From positions 1 to 39,002 of the forward strand of contig NZ_FLQR01000012.1 in the NCBI RefSeq assembly GCF_900078385.1: a DNA stretch of 39,002 nucleotides, given 5' to 3'. The position numbers and the translations under genes were made by a program. Source of the DNA: an uncultured Microbacterium sp. (GTDB taxonomy: Bacteria > Actinomycetota > Actinomycetes > Actinomycetales > Microbacteriaceae). Shown in pieces: positions 17,144 through 27,880 of the stretch. Each line of letters opens with the position of its first letter. The first letter of the stretch is position 1. A model generated the notes under the pieces. It saw only the letters and a program-made list of their open reading frames with translations, ran no database searches and was not told the DNA's origin.

Positions 17144-19123
17144 GGCCCCCATCGGGGACCCCGCCGCGCCCGGATCCCGTCGGAAAGGGGACCTCCAAAC
17201 CGTCCGGGGACGCCTCAGCGACCGCCGATCCCGCCCCCGCCGCCCCCGCCGCCGGAGAACCCGCCGCCGGAGGATCCGCCGGATGACGACCAGCCGCCGC
17301 TGGACGAGCTCCACGACGAGCTGGACCCCCTCGGGCGCGAGACCGGGGTCGCGGCGAGGCGCCCGACCGACGACGACGCGTCGGCAAGCGACCGGGAGGA
17401 CAGCGCGTCGAACAGGCTCGCGCGGGCCGTGAGCTGAGCGGCCGGAAGCTGCGCGCGGATGACGGCGGACCACTCGTCCTCCATCCCGAACAGCACGGCG
17501 TAGGGCAGCAGACGCTCTGACGACCGTGCCCGGGGCGGTGTCGCCGAAGGGACGACGGCCGGAGGAGACGAGGTCGGCGGTCCGCGGACTCTGGGCGGCG
17601 CGCAACCGGTCCTCCTCCGCGAGCCGCAGGTACTCCCGGATGCCGTCGAGCTCGTGCTTGTGGCGCCCACCGGCGACCGTCAGCACGGTCGCCGGCAGCG
17701 GCACGGCGAACGAGGCGATGAACGCCAGGACGCAGGCGAGGAACGCCGCGACGAGGACGGGGAACGGGATGACGTCGACGTCGGCCATGCCGAACAGGAT
17801 CACGCCGCCGAGGATCATGGCCCCGAGCCCGATCCCCCAGCGCAGCCGCTCGACCCAGCCGGGTCGTGCGGCGCGGTAGCCGCGCTGGGTCGTGAACTCG
17901 TCGATGCGGCGCACGTACGTCACGGCACGCGTGGGCGGCACGCGCGTGAAGGTGGACAGCCCGATGCGGGAGCCCGGCTTCGCCTTCCGCCCGAACAGGG
18001 TCTGCAGGACCCGCCTGTCGTCGTGGTCGAGCCCGTTGACGTCGGTGACGACGAGCTCGAAGTCGGACGGTTCGTCCCGGTCCCCGGTCGCGTGGATCTC
18101 GATCTTGTCCCGCACCGCGAGGTCGACGGTGTGCGCCGCGAGCGCCCGCGCGGGGACGTCGAGGACGCCGGCCGAGAGCGTGAGCGACTCGTCGTCGGAT
18201 GGGGTGTACATCGCGATCACAGGGGTGTCATCGGGATTGCGCCGCAGCCGCGCGCGCAGCACGAGCAGGATCGGAAGCCCCAGAACGCCCAGCGCGAGCC
18301 CGAGACCCGGGACGATCCACTGCCACCACGGGTACGGCGGGGGCGGGGGCGGGCTCGCCGCCGCGAACGCGCCCACCGTGAATCCGAGGGCGACCGAGAC
18401 GTTCTCATCGGCCGTGAGCGGCCCTGTGGCGACCGTGAACGCGACGGCGTCGGCCGCGGACGCGCCATGCCAGGACGCCCACGACGCGGCGTCGTACGAC
18501 CAGTCGGCGTCGGGCGTGGGGCCGGTGATGTCGCACGTGTCGGTGGAGCCCTCCGGGCCCTCGTAGCAGGATGCTCGCCCGTCCTGGTGATCCCGGGCGA
18601 CGGCGCCCGTCAGGTGCACCGTGATGTCGACCTCGGCGATGTCCTGCGCGTGATCGGTGCCGACGGTGTCCCAGTAGAACTCGTCGGCATCCGTGTCGGG
18701 ATAGCGGATGACGACGTCGCTCATCGTGTAGCGGAAGGTGTAGCTCTGCCGGCCCTGCACGTAGTCGTCGTTCCCGGTGAGGATGTAGACCCAGTCCTCG
18801 TCCTCCTCGGTCCACCACGGCACCGCGGCGTCGTCTTGCCCGGAGACCTCGAGCACCTCGGTGCCGAGGTCGATGCCGGACTGGCGCTTGGGGAGGGCGC
18901 GGACGAGGCCCTTGTTCTGGTCGACGTCCGGGAAGAGCGCGACCATCGTCTCCTCGACGTAGAGCTGCGCCTCCCCGGTCGTGTCCCGGCTGAGGTAGTA
19001 GTCGCCGGTGAACGACGCGAAGTCGAAGTCGTCGACGCCGGCGTGCGCGGCGCTCGCGGGCACGAGGGCGAACAGGAGCGCGACGACCGCCGCGAGGAGT
19101 GCCGGCATCCGTCGAAAGCGCAT
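17141..19123 (-). CDS. DUF2207 membrane protein with apparent C-terminal frameshift
   Basis: DUF2207-family membrane protein, function unknown; 660 aa in the open frame. It has a signal peptide ([20 protein letters not shown]) and an extracytoplasmic domain with [19 protein letters not shown] and [19 protein letters not shown] Pro-rich stretch and a membrane helix follow ([20 protein letters not shown], about residues 265-285), then a cytoplasmic region and two further helices around residues 430-475. [19 protein letters not shown] is the conserved end of the core. Near residue 535 (17515-17530) the expected continuation moves to another frame; the open frame goes on as Arg-rich sequence to 17141. 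ATG at 19123 is preceded 7 nt upstream by TAGCCT. Confidence 0.8.
   Translation of the reverse strand: MRFRRMPALLAAVVALLFALVPASAAHAGVDDFDFASFTGDYYLSRDTTGEAQLYVEETMVALFPDVDQNKGLVRALPKRQSGIDLGTEVLEVSGQDDAAVPWWTEEDEDWVYILTGNDDYVQGRQSYTFRYTMSDVVIRYPDTDADEFYWDTVGTDHAQDIAEVDITVHLTGAVARDHQDGRASCYEGPEGSTDTCDITGPTPDADWSYDAASWASWHGASAADAVAFTVATGPLTADENVSVALGFTVGAFAAASPPPPPPYPWWQWIVPGLGLALGVLGLPILLVLRARLRRNPDDTPVIAMYTPSDDESLTLSAGVLDVPARALAAHTVDLAVRDKIEIHATGDRDEPSDFELVVTDVNGLDHDDRRVLQTLFGRKAKPGSRIGLSTFTRVPPTRAVTYVRRIDEFTTQRGYRAARPGWVERLRWGIGLGAMILGGVILFGMADVDVIPFPVLVAAFLACVLAFIASFAVPLPATVLTVAGGRHKHELDGIREYLRLAEEDRLRAAQSPRTADLVSSGRRPFGDTAPGTVVRASAALRRAVRDGGRVVRRHPRAASGRSAHGPREPVRRAVLPVACRRVVVGRAPRRDPGLAPEGVQLVVELVQRRLVVIRRILRRRVLRRRGRRGRDRRSLRRPRTVWRSPFRRDPGAAGSPMGA
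17215..17516 (-). pseudogene. Displaced C-terminus of the DUF2207 gene
   Basis: In the frame shifted by +1 relative to the DUF2207 gene, the sequence reads [18 protein letters not shown] and ends in a Ser/Gly-rich tail ([17 protein letters not shown]) before a TGA at 17215. That is the normal C-terminus of DUF2207 proteins. It has no start or ribosome site of its own. A one-base insertion or two-base loss near 17515-17530 would join it to the main frame: a genuine mutation, a sequencing error or, less likely, recoding. Confidence 0.8.
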
Positions 19124-19130
19124 AGCCCTC

Positions 19131-19136
19131 AGGCTA
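19131..19136 (-). promoter_or_regulatory. -10 box of the DUF2207 gene
   Basis: TAGCCT, 7 nt before the ATG at 19123, located in the 23-bp gap after mqo. It suggests separate, leaderless transcription, although GAGGG within the gap could act as a weak ribosome site on a read-through mRNA. Confidence 0.45.
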
Positions 19137-19146
19137 GACGGTCGGC

Positions 19147-20622
19147 TCAGCGGTTGATCGCCAGCGCTTCCGCCGTCGCGGTGACCGACTGCGCGGCCTT
19201 CTCGGCGTCGCCGTTGAGCGTCTCGCCGTAGCTCGGGATGAGCTCCGAGAGCGCGGGGGCCCACTCCTCGATGCGATCGGGAAAGCAGGTCTTGAGCAGG
19301 CCGAGCATGATCGAGGCGGCCGTCGAGGCGCCCGGGGAGGCGCCGAGGAGCCCGGCGATCGTGCCGTCGGCGGAGGTGACGACCTCGGTGCCGAACTGGA
19401 GCACGCCGCCCTTCTCGGCATCCTTCTTCATGACCTGTGCGCGCTGACCGGCCTGGATGAGCTCCCAGTCCTCGTCCTTCGCCGTGGGCACGAAGGTGCG
19501 GAGCGAGTCGACCTTCTTCTTGTGGTTCTTCAGCAGCTCGCTGACGAGGTACGTGATGAGGCCCGGGTTGTCGAGAGCGACCTTGATCATGGGCCAGAGG
19601 TTCCCGGGACGCACCTGCGCGACGATGTCGGTGATGCGGCCGTTCTTGAGGAACTTCGGGCTGAACGTCGCGAACGGGCCGAAGAGGAGCGAGGACTCCC
19701 CGTCGACGACGCGGGTGTCCAGGTGCGGCACCGACATGGGCGGCGCGCCGACCGACGCCTGCGAGTACACCTTCGCCTTGTGCTGCGACACGACGGCAGG
19801 GTTCGTGGTCCGGAGGAACTGGCCGCCGATCGGGAAGACGCCGTAGCCGTTGATCTCCGGGATGCCGGAGCTCTGCAGCAGCTTGATGGCCCAGCCGCCC
19901 GCACCGACGAAGACGAAGCGGGCGTTGAAGCTGCCCGGGGTCCTGCCGAGGGCGTTGCGGTACGAGACCTTCCAGGTCCCGTCCTTCTGCCGCGTGAGGC
20001 CGCGCACCTCGCGGTTGGTGACGACGTCGACGCCCTGCTCCTGCAGGTGGTCGAAGAGCTGGCGGGTGAGCGCGCCGAAGTCGACGTCGGTGCCGGCGGG
20101 CACGCGCGTCGCGGCGAAGGGCTCGTCGGTCTTGCGGCGCTTCTGCATGAGCAGCGGCGCCCACTGGTTGATGACGCGGGAATCCTCGGAGTACTCGATG
20201 CCGTGGAAGAGCGGCTGGGTCTTCAGTGCCTCGTAGCGCTTCTTGAGGTAGGCGACGTCCTTCTCGCCCTGCACGAACGTCATGTGCGGCGTGGCGCTGA
20301 TGAAGGTCGACGGCTCGTCGAGGATCCCGCGCTCGATGAGCGAGCTCCACAGCTGACGGCTCTGCTGGAACTGCTCGTTGATGACGACCGCCTTGGCCGG
20401 GTCGACGGTGCCGTCCTTGCCCTCGGGCATGTAGTTGAGCTCGCAGAGGGCGGCATGGCCGGTGCCGGCGTTATTCCACGCGTTGGAGGATTCCTGCGCC
20501 ACCTCGGAGAGGCGTTCGCAGACGACGATCTTCCAGTCCGGCTGCAGTTGCTTCAGCAGGGTTCCGAGGGTGGCGCTCATGATGCCACCGCCGATCAGGG
20601 CGACGTCGACTGTCTCACTCAC
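19147..20622 (-). CDS. mqo: Malate:quinone oxidoreductase
   Basis: FAD-dependent peripheral membrane enzyme (491 aa) that oxidises L-malate to oxaloacetate and passes electrons to menaquinone. It begins with the FAD-binding [19 protein letters not shown] and has [20 protein letters not shown], the Mqo signature, followed by [32 protein letters not shown] is the second dinucleotide-binding strand region, and the C-terminus contains [18 protein letters not shown]. Length is typical. The GTG start at 20622 has TAGACT 8 nt upstream and no ribosome site, so it is probably leaderless. It lies 130 bp downstream of asd in the same direction. Confidence 0.98.
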   Translation of the reverse strand: MSETVDVALIGGGIMSATLGTLLKQLQPDWKIVVCERLSEVAQESSNAWNNAGTGHAALCELNYMPEGKDGTVDPAKAVVINEQFQQSRQLWSSLIERGILDEPSTFISATPHMTFVQGEKDVAYLKKRYEALKTQPLFHGIEYSEDSRVINQWAPLLMQKRRKTDEPFAATRVPAGTDVDFGALTRQLFDHLQEQGVDVVTNREVRGLTRQKDGTWKVSYRNALGRTPGSFNARFVFVGAGGWAIKLLQSSGIPEINGYGVFPIGGQFLRTTNPAVVSQHKAKVYSQASVGAPPMSVPHLDTRVVDGESSLLFGPFATFSPKFLKNGRITDIVAQVRPGNLWPMIKVALDNPGLITYLVSELLKNHKKKVDSLRTFVPTAKDEDWELIQAGQRAQVMKKDAEKGGVLQFGTEVVTSADGTIAGLLGASPGASTAASIMLGLLKTCFPDRIEEWAPALSELIPSYGETLNGDAEKAAQSVTATAEALAINR

Positions 20623-20630
20623 AATGTTCC

Positions 20631-20636
20631 AGTCTA
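20631..20636 (-). promoter_or_regulatory. -10 box of mqo (leaderless)
   Basis: TAGACT, 8 nt before the GTG at 20622. Confidence 0.55.
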
Positions 20637-20697
20637 GGCGGGGTTCCGGGGGTCCCCGACCGGCGTGCGGGTCGCCGCGGCGTCAAGGAACGCGGTT

Positions 20698-20714
20698 CTT
20701 GCCGCCACGGCAAG
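20698..20714 (-). terminator. Small hairpin after asd
   Basis: CTTGCCG / CGGCAAG with a CCA loop, a perfect 7-bp stem 40 bp past the asd stop. The minus-strand continuation has no real U-tract, so termination is only a possibility. Confidence 0.35.
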
Positions 20715-20752
20715 CCGTGCCGCGGGCGTGTTGCGGGGCGTCGCCGACGGGG

Positions 20753-21952
<1,200 letters not shown>

Positions 21953-22063
21953 CTACGTCGGTGGGTGCGCTCACCGCGCGGCGGCGGGCGCGGCGAAGTC
22001 ACCTGTCGCAGGATGCCGGCGGGCGCGGCGCAGTGCGCCGGGCGAAGGAGCCTCCGGCGCGGG

Positions 22064-22582
22064 TCAGCGGCCGGTGCCGGCGTAGACGACGGCCTCGGTG
22101 TCGCCGTCGAGGCCGTACGCCGCGTGCACGACGCGCGCAGCCTCGGCGAGGTCGTCGCCGCGGACGACGACGGAGATGCGGATCTCCGAGGTCGAGATCA
22201 TCTCGATGTTCACGCCCGCGGTCGACAGCGCCTCGAAGAGCGTCGCCGAGACGCCGGAGTGCGTGCGCATCCCGGCCCCGACGACGGAGAGCTTGCCGAT
22301 CTGGTCGTCGTGCACGAGGCTCTCGAATCCGACCTCGGCCTGCTCGCCGGCGAGCGCGCGGAGCGCCGTCGCGGCGTCGGCCCTGGGCAGCGTGAACGAG
22401 ATGTCGGTGCGGCCGGTCGCGGCCGCCGAGACGTTCTGCACGATCATGTCGACGTTCGCGCCGGACTTGGCGACGACGGTGAAGATCTCGGCCGCCTTGC
22501 CGGGCACGTCCGGGACGCCGATGATCGTGATCTTGGCCTGGCTGAGGTCGGTGGCGACACCGGCGACGATCGGCTCTTCCAT
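22064..22582 (-). CDS. Aspartate kinase beta subunit, internal in-frame start
   Basis: ATG at 22582 ([18 protein letters not shown]) inside lysC is preceded by GGAGAGGA at proper spacing. It would yield a 172-aa protein consisting only of the two ACT domains, the same size as the beta subunit of the alpha2beta2 aspartokinase of Corynebacterium glutamicum and Bacillus subtilis, which arises in this way. The ribosome site is seen; expression is inferred from the family. Confidence 0.75.
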   Translation of the reverse strand: MEEPIVAGVATDLSQAKITIIGVPDVPGKAAEIFTVVAKSGANVDMIVQNVSAAATGRTDISFTLPRADAATALRALAGEQAEVGFESLVHDDQIGKLSVVGAGMRTHSGVSATLFEALSTAGVNIEMISTSEIRISVVVRGDDLAEAARVVHAAYGLDGDTEAVVYAGTGR

Positions 22583-23350
22583 GGTCGAATCCTCTCCGAG
22601 GTCCGGCGCCGTCATCCCGGGTCCGAGCACGTACGTGCCCCGTCCCGAGCTGAAGGTCGACCGGGCGTTGATCATGACGCCGTGACGGCGGGCGTATTCC
22701 ACCGCACGGATGTACAGGACTTTTGCGCCGTTGGCGGCGAGCTCGAGCATCTCCTCGGCGGAGATGACGTCGAGCTTGCGGGCCTTCGGCACGACGCGCG
22801 GGTCGGCGGTGTAGATGCCGTCGACGTCGCTGTAGATCTCGCACACGTCGGCCTCGAGGGCGGCCGCGAGGGCGACGGCGGTCGTGTCCGATCCGCCGCG
22901 GCCGAGGGTCGTGATGTCGCGGGTGTCGCGGTTGAAGCCTTGGAAACCGGCGACGATCACGATCGCGCCCTCGTCGAGCGCTTCGCGGAGGCGGACCGGG
23001 GTGACGTCGACGATGCGCGCGGCGCCGTGCGTGGCATCCGTGATCATGCCGGCCTGGCTGCCGGTGAAGGAACGCGCTTCGAAGCCCATCGAGTGGATGG
23101 CCATCGCGAGGAGCGCCATGGAGATCCGCTCGCCGCTGGAGAGCAGCATGTCGAGCTCACGCGGCGCGGGGATCGGCGCGACGCGGGCGGCGAGGTCGAG
23201 CAGCTCGTCGGTCGTGTCGCCCATCGCGCTGACGGCCACGACCACGTCGTGCCCCGCGCGACGCGTGTCGACGACGCGCTTCGCGACGCGCTTGATGCTC
23301 TCGGCGTCGGCGACCGACGACCCGCCGTATTTCTGGACGATCAGCGCCAC
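22064..23350 (-). CDS. lysC: Aspartate kinase (alpha subunit / full length)
   Basis: Aspartokinase of 428 aa, phosphorylating aspartate in the first step to the aspartate family. The kinase domain starts at [19 protein letters not shown] and includes [15 protein letters not shown] and [19 protein letters not shown]. Two C-terminal ACT domains ([17 protein letters not shown] and [19 protein letters not shown]) are the usual site of lysine plus threonine feedback. Start GTG at 23350 ([10 protein letters not shown]) with GGGAG upstream; in-frame codons further upstream are not family-like. The -10 box TAGAAT lies at 23421-23426, so the leader is about 65 nt. An internal start gives the separate beta subunit. 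Confidence 0.97.
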   Translation of the reverse strand: MALIVQKYGGSSVADAESIKRVAKRVVDTRRAGHDVVVAVSAMGDTTDELLDLAARVAPIPAPRELDMLLSSGERISMALLAMAIHSMGFEARSFTGSQAGMITDATHGAARIVDVTPVRLREALDEGAIVIVAGFQGFNRDTRDITTLGRGGSDTTAVALAAALEADVCEIYSDVDGIYTADPRVVPKARKLDVISAEEMLELAANGAKVLYIRAVEYARRHGVMINARSTFSSGRGTYVLGPGMTAPDLGEDSTMEEPIVAGVATDLSQAKITIIGVPDVPGKAAEIFTVVAKSGANVDMIVQNVSAAATGRTDISFTLPRADAATALRALAGEQAEVGFESLVHDDQIGKLSVVGAGMRTHSGVSATLFEALSTAGVNIEMISTSEIRISVVVRGDDLAEAARVVHAAYGLDGDTEAVVYAGTGR

Positions 23351-23420
23351 GTGTGCGACTCCCGGATGATGGCCGGCACGCTGAGGCCGGCGGGCGAGCG
23401 GATGCTGCACCCGAGCGACC

Positions 23421-23426
23421 ATTCTA
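23421..23426 (-). promoter_or_regulatory. -10 box of lysC
   Basis: TAGAAT on the minus strand, about 70 bp before the lysC GTG. The same hexamer serves asd and tdk. It faces the plus-strand DUF4375-like gene's promoter. Confidence 0.5.
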
Positions 23427-23477
23427 CGGAGCCGCCCATTCCGGCGATGCCATGTGTCAGGATCCGGGACGTCGGCG

Positions 23478-23483
23478 TACCGT
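23478..23483 (+). promoter_or_regulatory. -10 box of the DUF4375-like gene
   Basis: TACCGT, 7 nt before the ATG at 23491, no ribosome site. Confidence 0.4.
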
Positions 23484-23490
23484 GGACCCC

Positions 23491-23898
23491 ATGAGCACTC
23501 ACGTCGACGAGATCTGGAACCGGGCACTCGACCTCGAGTCCCCCGCCGCCGCGACGCACCCCGGCGATGCCGCACTGCTCACCGTCCTGACCTTCCACGG
23601 CCTCGTCATGAACGGCGGGCTGCTCAACGCCGTCGAGCTGCACATGAACGATGACGTCTATCCCGTGGATGCCGTCGTGGACGCCTACCGCTTCTTCGGG
23701 CTGGAGGATGCCGGGGGCGCCATCGACAACGCGGTGCTCGAACAGCGTGAGCTCGCGAACGACGGGGGCGATGAGGACGACGAAGAGGACGCCGAAGAGC
23801 GCATCGACGCAACGTACACGCTCGACGACACCGACATCGAGGACGCCCTGCGCATCGTGTTGACCAACGACCCCGACGCCTTCGCGCCGCTGGACTGA
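23491..23898 (+). CDS. Small acidic protein, DUF4375-like
   Basis: Acidic protein of 135 aa, function unknown. A helical segment with [21 protein letters not shown] resembles the NGG-containing core of DUF4375/DMP19-type proteins, and [19 protein letters not shown] continues that pattern. A run of Asp/Glu ([14 protein letters not shown]) lies at about residues 93-106. No signal peptide or membrane helix. I chose ATG 23491, because upstream in-frame codons overlap the lysC promoter region and TACCGT lies 7 nt before it. It is a single-gene unit converging on the EamA gene with 6 bp between stops. The family assignment is tentative. Confidence 0.75.
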   Translation: MSTHVDEIWNRALDLESPAAATHPGDAALLTVLTFHGLVMNGGLLNAVELHMNDDVYPVDAVVDAYRFFGLEDAGGAIDNAVLEQRELANDGGDEDDEEDAEERIDATYTLDDTDIEDALRIVLTNDPDAFAPLD

Positions 23899-23904
23899 GG
23901 CCGC

Positions 23905-24825
23905 TCAGACCGCGGGCGGCAGTTCCGCGGGCCGGCGAGGCCGGAGCCGTCCGCCGGTCGCGGCGAGCCAGCATCCGACGATCACGAGCGGGAAGCCGAG
24001 GAGCAGACCCGTCGTGAGGTGCTCGCCGAGGAGCAGCACGCCCAACAGGATCGCGACGATCGGGTTCACGTAGGTGAAGAGCGGCGCCCGCACGGGCCCG
24101 ACCTCGGCGATGAGGGCGAAGAACGCGACGAAGGCGACGGCCGTGCAGAGGACGCCCAGGGCGACGAGCGACAGTCCGCTGCGGAGCGTCGGCGCCTCCT
24201 GCGGGGTCAGCAGCGCGATCGGGAGGTAGGCGATGCCCACTGCGAGGAGCGAGAGCGTGATGCTGCCGAGGGCGGGGACGTCCCTGAGCTTCGTCGCGAT
24301 GATGAAGGGCGCGACGGCGTAGAGCAGGGCGACGAGCAGCACCTCGCCGACGGCGAAGAGGGCGGCGGGGTCGCTGCCGACGGCCAGTCCCGGCCCGGAG
24401 ACGATGACGGCGACGCCGGCGAACCCCGCGAGGAGGCCGATCGCGCGCACCGGCGAGAGCGCCGTGCGGTCGCCGCGCAGCAGCGCGATGAGCGCCGCGA
24501 AGAGCGGCACCGTGGCCACGAGCAGTCCCGTGGTGCCGGATGGGAGCGTCTGCTCCGCGTGACCGAGGAGGACGAAGGGGCCGGCCATCTCGATGGCGCC
24601 GAAGGCGAGCACCCAGGGCCAGAACCGCAGCGCCGGGCGCAGCGCGCGGCGGTGCAGCGCGATCGGCAGCAGGATCAGACCCCCGAGAAGGGTGCGACCC
24701 GCGACGACCGCGGCGGGCGAGAACGTCTCGACCGATTCCTTGATCAGGAGGTACGGCACACCCCAGAGCAGGGCCATGGCGCCGTAGAGCAGCCACCCCC
24801 GTCCGGTGACGGTCGTACCGGGCAT
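23905..24825 (-). CDS. EamA/DMT-family transporter
   Basis: Drug/metabolite-transporter superfamily protein of 306 aa with two EamA repeats and about ten membrane helices. WLLYGAMALLWGVPYLLIKE is helix 1; EQTLPSGTTGLLVATVPLFA is the conserved end of repeat 1; a second repeat ends with RAPLFTYVNPIVAILLGVLL, very typical of EamA. The substrate is unknown (amino acids and related metabolites are common). The ATG at 24825 lies 13 bp after the recR stop, so it is probably the last gene of the dnaX-recR unit. No strong ribosome site is visible, so the start is slightly uncertain. Confidence 0.92.
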   Translation of the reverse strand: MPGTTVTGRGWLLYGAMALLWGVPYLLIKESVETFSPAAVVAGRTLLGGLILLPIALHRRALRPALRFWPWVLAFGAIEMAGPFVLLGHAEQTLPSGTTGLLVATVPLFAALIALLRGDRTALSPVRAIGLLAGFAGVAVIVSGPGLAVGSDPAALFAVGEVLLVALLYAVAPFIIATKLRDVPALGSITLSLLAVGIAYLPIALLTPQEAPTLRSGLSLVALGVLCTAVAFVAFFALIAEVGPVRAPLFTYVNPIVAILLGVLLLGEHLTTGLLLGFPLVIVGCWLAATGGRLRPRRPAELPPAV

Positions 24826-24838
24826 CAGACGGCGCGCA

Positions 24839-25432
24839 TCAGACGCTGCGTCGGCCCTCGAACGCGCGGCCGAGCGTGACCTCGTCGGCGTACTCGAGGT
24901 CGCCGCCGACAGGGAGACCCGACGCGAGACGCGTGACCTTGATCTCGAGGGTGTGCAGCAGGCGGCTGAGGTAGGTCGCCGTCGCCTCTCCCTCGAGGTT
25001 GGGGTTGGTGGCGAGGATGACCTCCTGCACGCGACCGTCCGCGAGACGCTGCATGAGCTGCGTGATGCGCAGGTCGTCCGGACCGATGCCGGCGATGGGG
25101 CTGATCGCGCCGCCGAGCACGTGGTAGAGACCGCGGAACTCGCGCGTGCGCTCGATCGCCGCGACATCCTTGGCGTCTTCGACGACGCAGATGAATGTGT
25201 CGTCGCGGCGCGGGTCGCGGCAGATGCCGCAGCGGTCCTGCTCGGAGACGTTGCCGCAGATCTCGCAGAACCGCACGCGCTCGCGCAGTTCGCCGAGCAG
25301 CTGCGACAACCGCGAGACGTCGAAGGTGGGCGTCTGCAGGATGTGGAACGTGATGCGCTGCGCGGACTTCGGGCCGACGCCGGGAAGGCGCCCGAACTCG
25401 TCGATCAGGTCTTGGACGATGCCGTCGTACAT
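24839..25432 (-). CDS. recR: Recombination mediator RecR
   Basis: RecR (197 aa) loads RecA at gaps together with RecF/RecO. Helix-hairpin-helix [17 protein letters not shown] near the N-terminus, Cys4 zinc finger [22 protein letters not shown] domain with [15 protein letters not shown] and the C-terminal [19 protein letters not shown], all in normal order and length. It begins 3 bp after the dnaX stop, the common bacterial dnaX-recR arrangement. Confidence 0.98.
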   Translation of the reverse strand: MYDGIVQDLIDEFGRLPGVGPKSAQRITFHILQTPTFDVSRLSQLLGELRERVRFCEICGNVSEQDRCGICRDPRRDDTFICVVEDAKDVAAIERTREFRGLYHVLGGAISPIAGIGPDDLRITQLMQRLADGRVQEVILATNPNLEGEATATYLSRLLHTLEIKVTRLASGLPVGGDLEYADEVTLGRAFEGRRSV

Positions 25433-25435
25433 GGG

Positions 25436-27733
25436 TCAGCTGAACCTCGTCGTCGGCGCGGTGTAGGGCTCTTCGCGGACGAACGTCGCGCCGAGCACCT
25501 GGCGGACGACGGCCTCGCCGACGCGCTCGATGCCGCCGCGGCGCGGCGCGCGCGCGGGCGGGCGCTCGGCGATCGGGCGCTCGACCGCGACCGGCGCGCG
25601 GGGCGGGATCGGTGCGTCGTCGTCCGGCGGCGGCGGGACGTCGTCCTCATCGTCCGGCGCCTCGTCCGGGATCGGGATGATGTCGCCTTCGCGCGGCAGG
25701 GTGAGCGTGCGGACGGGGGCCGACTCGGCCTCCTCCGGCTCGTCGTCGACGGCCAGCGGCGCGGATGCCGCGGGCGCATCGTCGGACATCGGGATCGGCG
25801 CGACGGCCCACTCCGTGACGGGCGCCGCGGCCGCCGCTGCCGATGCGGCGCCGCGGGGCGGGGACGGCGCTGACGGGCGGGATGCGCCACCCGGGCGCGG
25901 CCGGCCGTCGCCGGAGGGCGCTGCCGGACCGGAGCCGCCCGAGCCGCCGGCAGGCCCGCCACCGGGACCGTCCGATGCCGGAGGCGGCGGGGTGGGGTCG
26001 GAGTCGTGCTTGGCGACGTACTTTACGCGGATGCCGAGCACGGAGTGGATGGCGCCGCGGAGGTCTTCGCTCGGTCCCTGCCCCGCGTTGAGCTTCTTGA
26101 AGGCGGCGACGTCTGCCTGACTCTGGAACGACAGCGTCAGGACGCCGGACTCCGTGTACGCGGCGGGTCGCGCGGCGGTGGCGATCATCCAGGACGAGCG
26201 GCTGACGGGCTCGAGCCTGTTGAGGATCTCGGGCCACGCGTCGCGGATCTGCGCGAACGTGACGGGCCCCGTCGGGACCGGCGTCGGCTGGGGCGCGGTA
26301 TCCGTCGGGGTCGCGGGTGCGGTGTCCGCTCCGGGCGCTGCCGCTGAGCCCGGCGCCGGAGCGGGGGCAGAAGTAGCGGAGGCCGGGGTCCCGGAGGCGG
26401 AAGCAGGAGCAGCCGCGGAAGCAGAAGCAGCCGCGGGAGCAGAAGCAGAAGCAGGAGCAGGAGCAGCCGCGGAGGCCGGAGCAGAAGGTGCAGCGGCCGA
26501 GGCGGGAGCCGCGGGGGCCTGCGCGGCAGGGGCGTGCGCCGGTGCAGGAGCAGCCGCGGGCGCCGGAACGACCGAGCCGGCCGCAACGACGGGCGCCGCC
26601 GCGCCGGACAGGGACGCCGCAGCGGAAGAGGCCTCGCCTCCGGCGAGCACGCGCGCGACGAGCAGCTCGAGCTGCAGCCGGGGCGACGTGGCGCCGGTCA
26701 TGTCGTCGAGCGTCGCGACGACGAGGTCCGCGATGCGGGAGAGGCGGTCGGTGCCGAACGCCGCGGCCTGGCGACCCATCCGGTCGAGCTCATCGGCTGT
26801 GATGCCGCGGAACACGGCCGCCGCACCGGGGCCGGTCGCCGAGACGATGATGAGGTCGCGGAGCCGTTCGAGCAGGTCGTCGACGAACCGGCGCGGGTCC
26901 TGGCCGGTCTGGACGACCCGGTCGACCGCGGAGAACGCTGCGGCCGCGTCACGGGCGCCGAAGGCGTCGACGACCTCGTCGAGGAGCTCCGCGTGCGTGT
27001 AGCCGAGGAGGGCGACGGCGCGCTCGTACTTGACGGCGCCGTCCTCGGACCCGGCGATGAGCTGGTCGAGGAGCGACAGCGTGTCGCGGGGCGACCCGCC
27101 GCCGGCGCGCACGACGAGGGGCAGCACGCCGGGCTCGACCTGCACGTCCTCGGTCCGGCAAAGCTGCTCGACGTACTCCAGCATCGGCCCGGGCGCGACG
27201 AGGCGGAACGGGTAGTGGTGCGTGCGCGAGCGGATGGTGCCGATGACCTTCTCGGGCTCGGTCGTCGCGAAGATGAACTTGACGTGGTCCGGCGGCTCCT
27301 CGACGAGCTTCAGCAGCGCGTTGAAGCCCTGCGCCGTGACCATGTGCGCCTCGTCGAGGATGAAGATCTTGAACCGGTCCCGCGCGGGGGCGAAGATCGC
27401 GCGTTCGCGGAGGTCGCGGGCGTCGTCGACGCCGTTGTGCGAGGCCGCGTCGATCTCCACGACGTCGAGCGAGCCTCCCCCGCCGCGGCTCAGCTCGACG
27501 CAGCTGTCGCACGTGCCGCACGGGGTGTCGGTCGGCCCCGCGGCGCAGTTCAGGCAGCGGGCGAGGATGCGCGCCGACGTCGTCTTGCCGCATCCGCGCG
27601 GGCCGGAGAAGAGGTACGCGTGCCCGACCCGGTCACCGCGGAGGGCGGTCATGAGCGGCTCGGTCACCTGCGACTGCCCGATCATCTCGCCGAACGTCTC
27701 GGGACGATAGCGGCGGTACAGGGCGGTGGTCAC
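25436..27733 (-). CDS. dnaX: DNA polymerase III subunit gamma/tau
   Basis: Clamp-loader ATPase of 765 aa. Walker A GPRGCGKTTSA, zinc motif CLNCAAGPTDTPCGTCDSC, Walker B FIFILDEAH-like KIFILDEAHMV and sensor KFIFATTEPEKV within the first 180 residues; domains II-III to about 365. A very Ala/Ser/Pro-rich linker runs from roughly 365 to 480. A folded region follows (VTFAQIRDAWPEILNRLEPV to VLGIRVKYVAK), then an acidic, Pro-rich tail. No slippery frameshift site for a short gamma form was noticed. The GTG start at 27733 has TAGTCT exactly 6 nt upstream and no ribosome site, so translation is probably leaderless. Confidence 0.97.
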   Translation of the reverse strand: MTTALYRRYRPETFGEMIGQSQVTEPLMTALRGDRVGHAYLFSGPRGCGKTTSARILARCLNCAAGPTDTPCGTCDSCVELSRGGGGSLDVVEIDAASHNGVDDARDLRERAIFAPARDRFKIFILDEAHMVTAQGFNALLKLVEEPPDHVKFIFATTEPEKVIGTIRSRTHHYPFRLVAPGPMLEYVEQLCRTEDVQVEPGVLPLVVRAGGGSPRDTLSLLDQLIAGSEDGAVKYERAVALLGYTHAELLDEVVDAFGARDAAAAFSAVDRVVQTGQDPRRFVDDLLERLRDLIIVSATGPGAAAVFRGITADELDRMGRQAAAFGTDRLSRIADLVVATLDDMTGATSPRLQLELLVARVLAGGEASSAAASLSGAAAPVVAAGSVVPAPAAAPAPAHAPAAQAPAAPASAAAPSAPASAAAPAPASASAPAAASASAAAPASASGTPASATSAPAPAPGSAAAPGADTAPATPTDTAPQPTPVPTGPVTFAQIRDAWPEILNRLEPVSRSSWMIATAARPAAYTESGVLTLSFQSQADVAAFKKLNAGQGPSEDLRGAIHSVLGIRVKYVAKHDSDPTPPPPASDGPGGGPAGGSGGSGPAAPSGDGRPRPGGASRPSAPSPPRGAASAAAAAAPVTEWAVAPIPMSDDAPAASAPLAVDDEPEEAESAPVRTLTLPREGDIIPIPDEAPDDEDDVPPPPDDDAPIPPRAPVAVERPIAERPPARAPRRGGIERVGEAVVRQVLGATFVREEPYTAPTTRFS
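26396..26560. repeat. Low-complexity repeats in the dnaX linker
   Basis: Repeated AGCAGCCGCGG (about four copies between 26406 and 26560) interspersed with AGAAGCAG units on the plus strand, encoding the alternating Ala/Ser/Pro linker of DnaX. Slippage-prone, so length may vary between strains. Confidence 0.7.
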
Positions 27734-27739
27734 GACACC

Positions 27740-27745
27740 AGACTA
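27740..27745 (-). promoter_or_regulatory. -10 box of dnaX (leaderless)
   Basis: TAGTCT, 6 nt before the GTG at 27733. Confidence 0.55.
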
Positions 27746-27880
27746 CGGCGTGCCGCCGACATCGCGCCCGCCGTCCGCACCCGAGCGCACGGCAGAAGCG
27801 GGCACGGCGACGCCGGCCGCCGGCGGGCGTGAAGCGGTGCCGCCGGGAACACGCCCGGACCCCGCGGCGTTGACCCGCGT

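Noticed and set aside
19124..20350. Extension of the DUF2207 frame upstream through mqo to a 1069-codon frame
   Set aside because: The added part is an out-of-frame reading of mqo, Arg/His/Pro-rich. The signal peptide beginning at 19123 marks the true start.
25436..27733. Programmed frameshift giving a short gamma form of DnaX
   Set aside because: I found no A-rich slippery heptamer with a following stem in the region after domain III; the G+C-rich Ala codons there do not fit.
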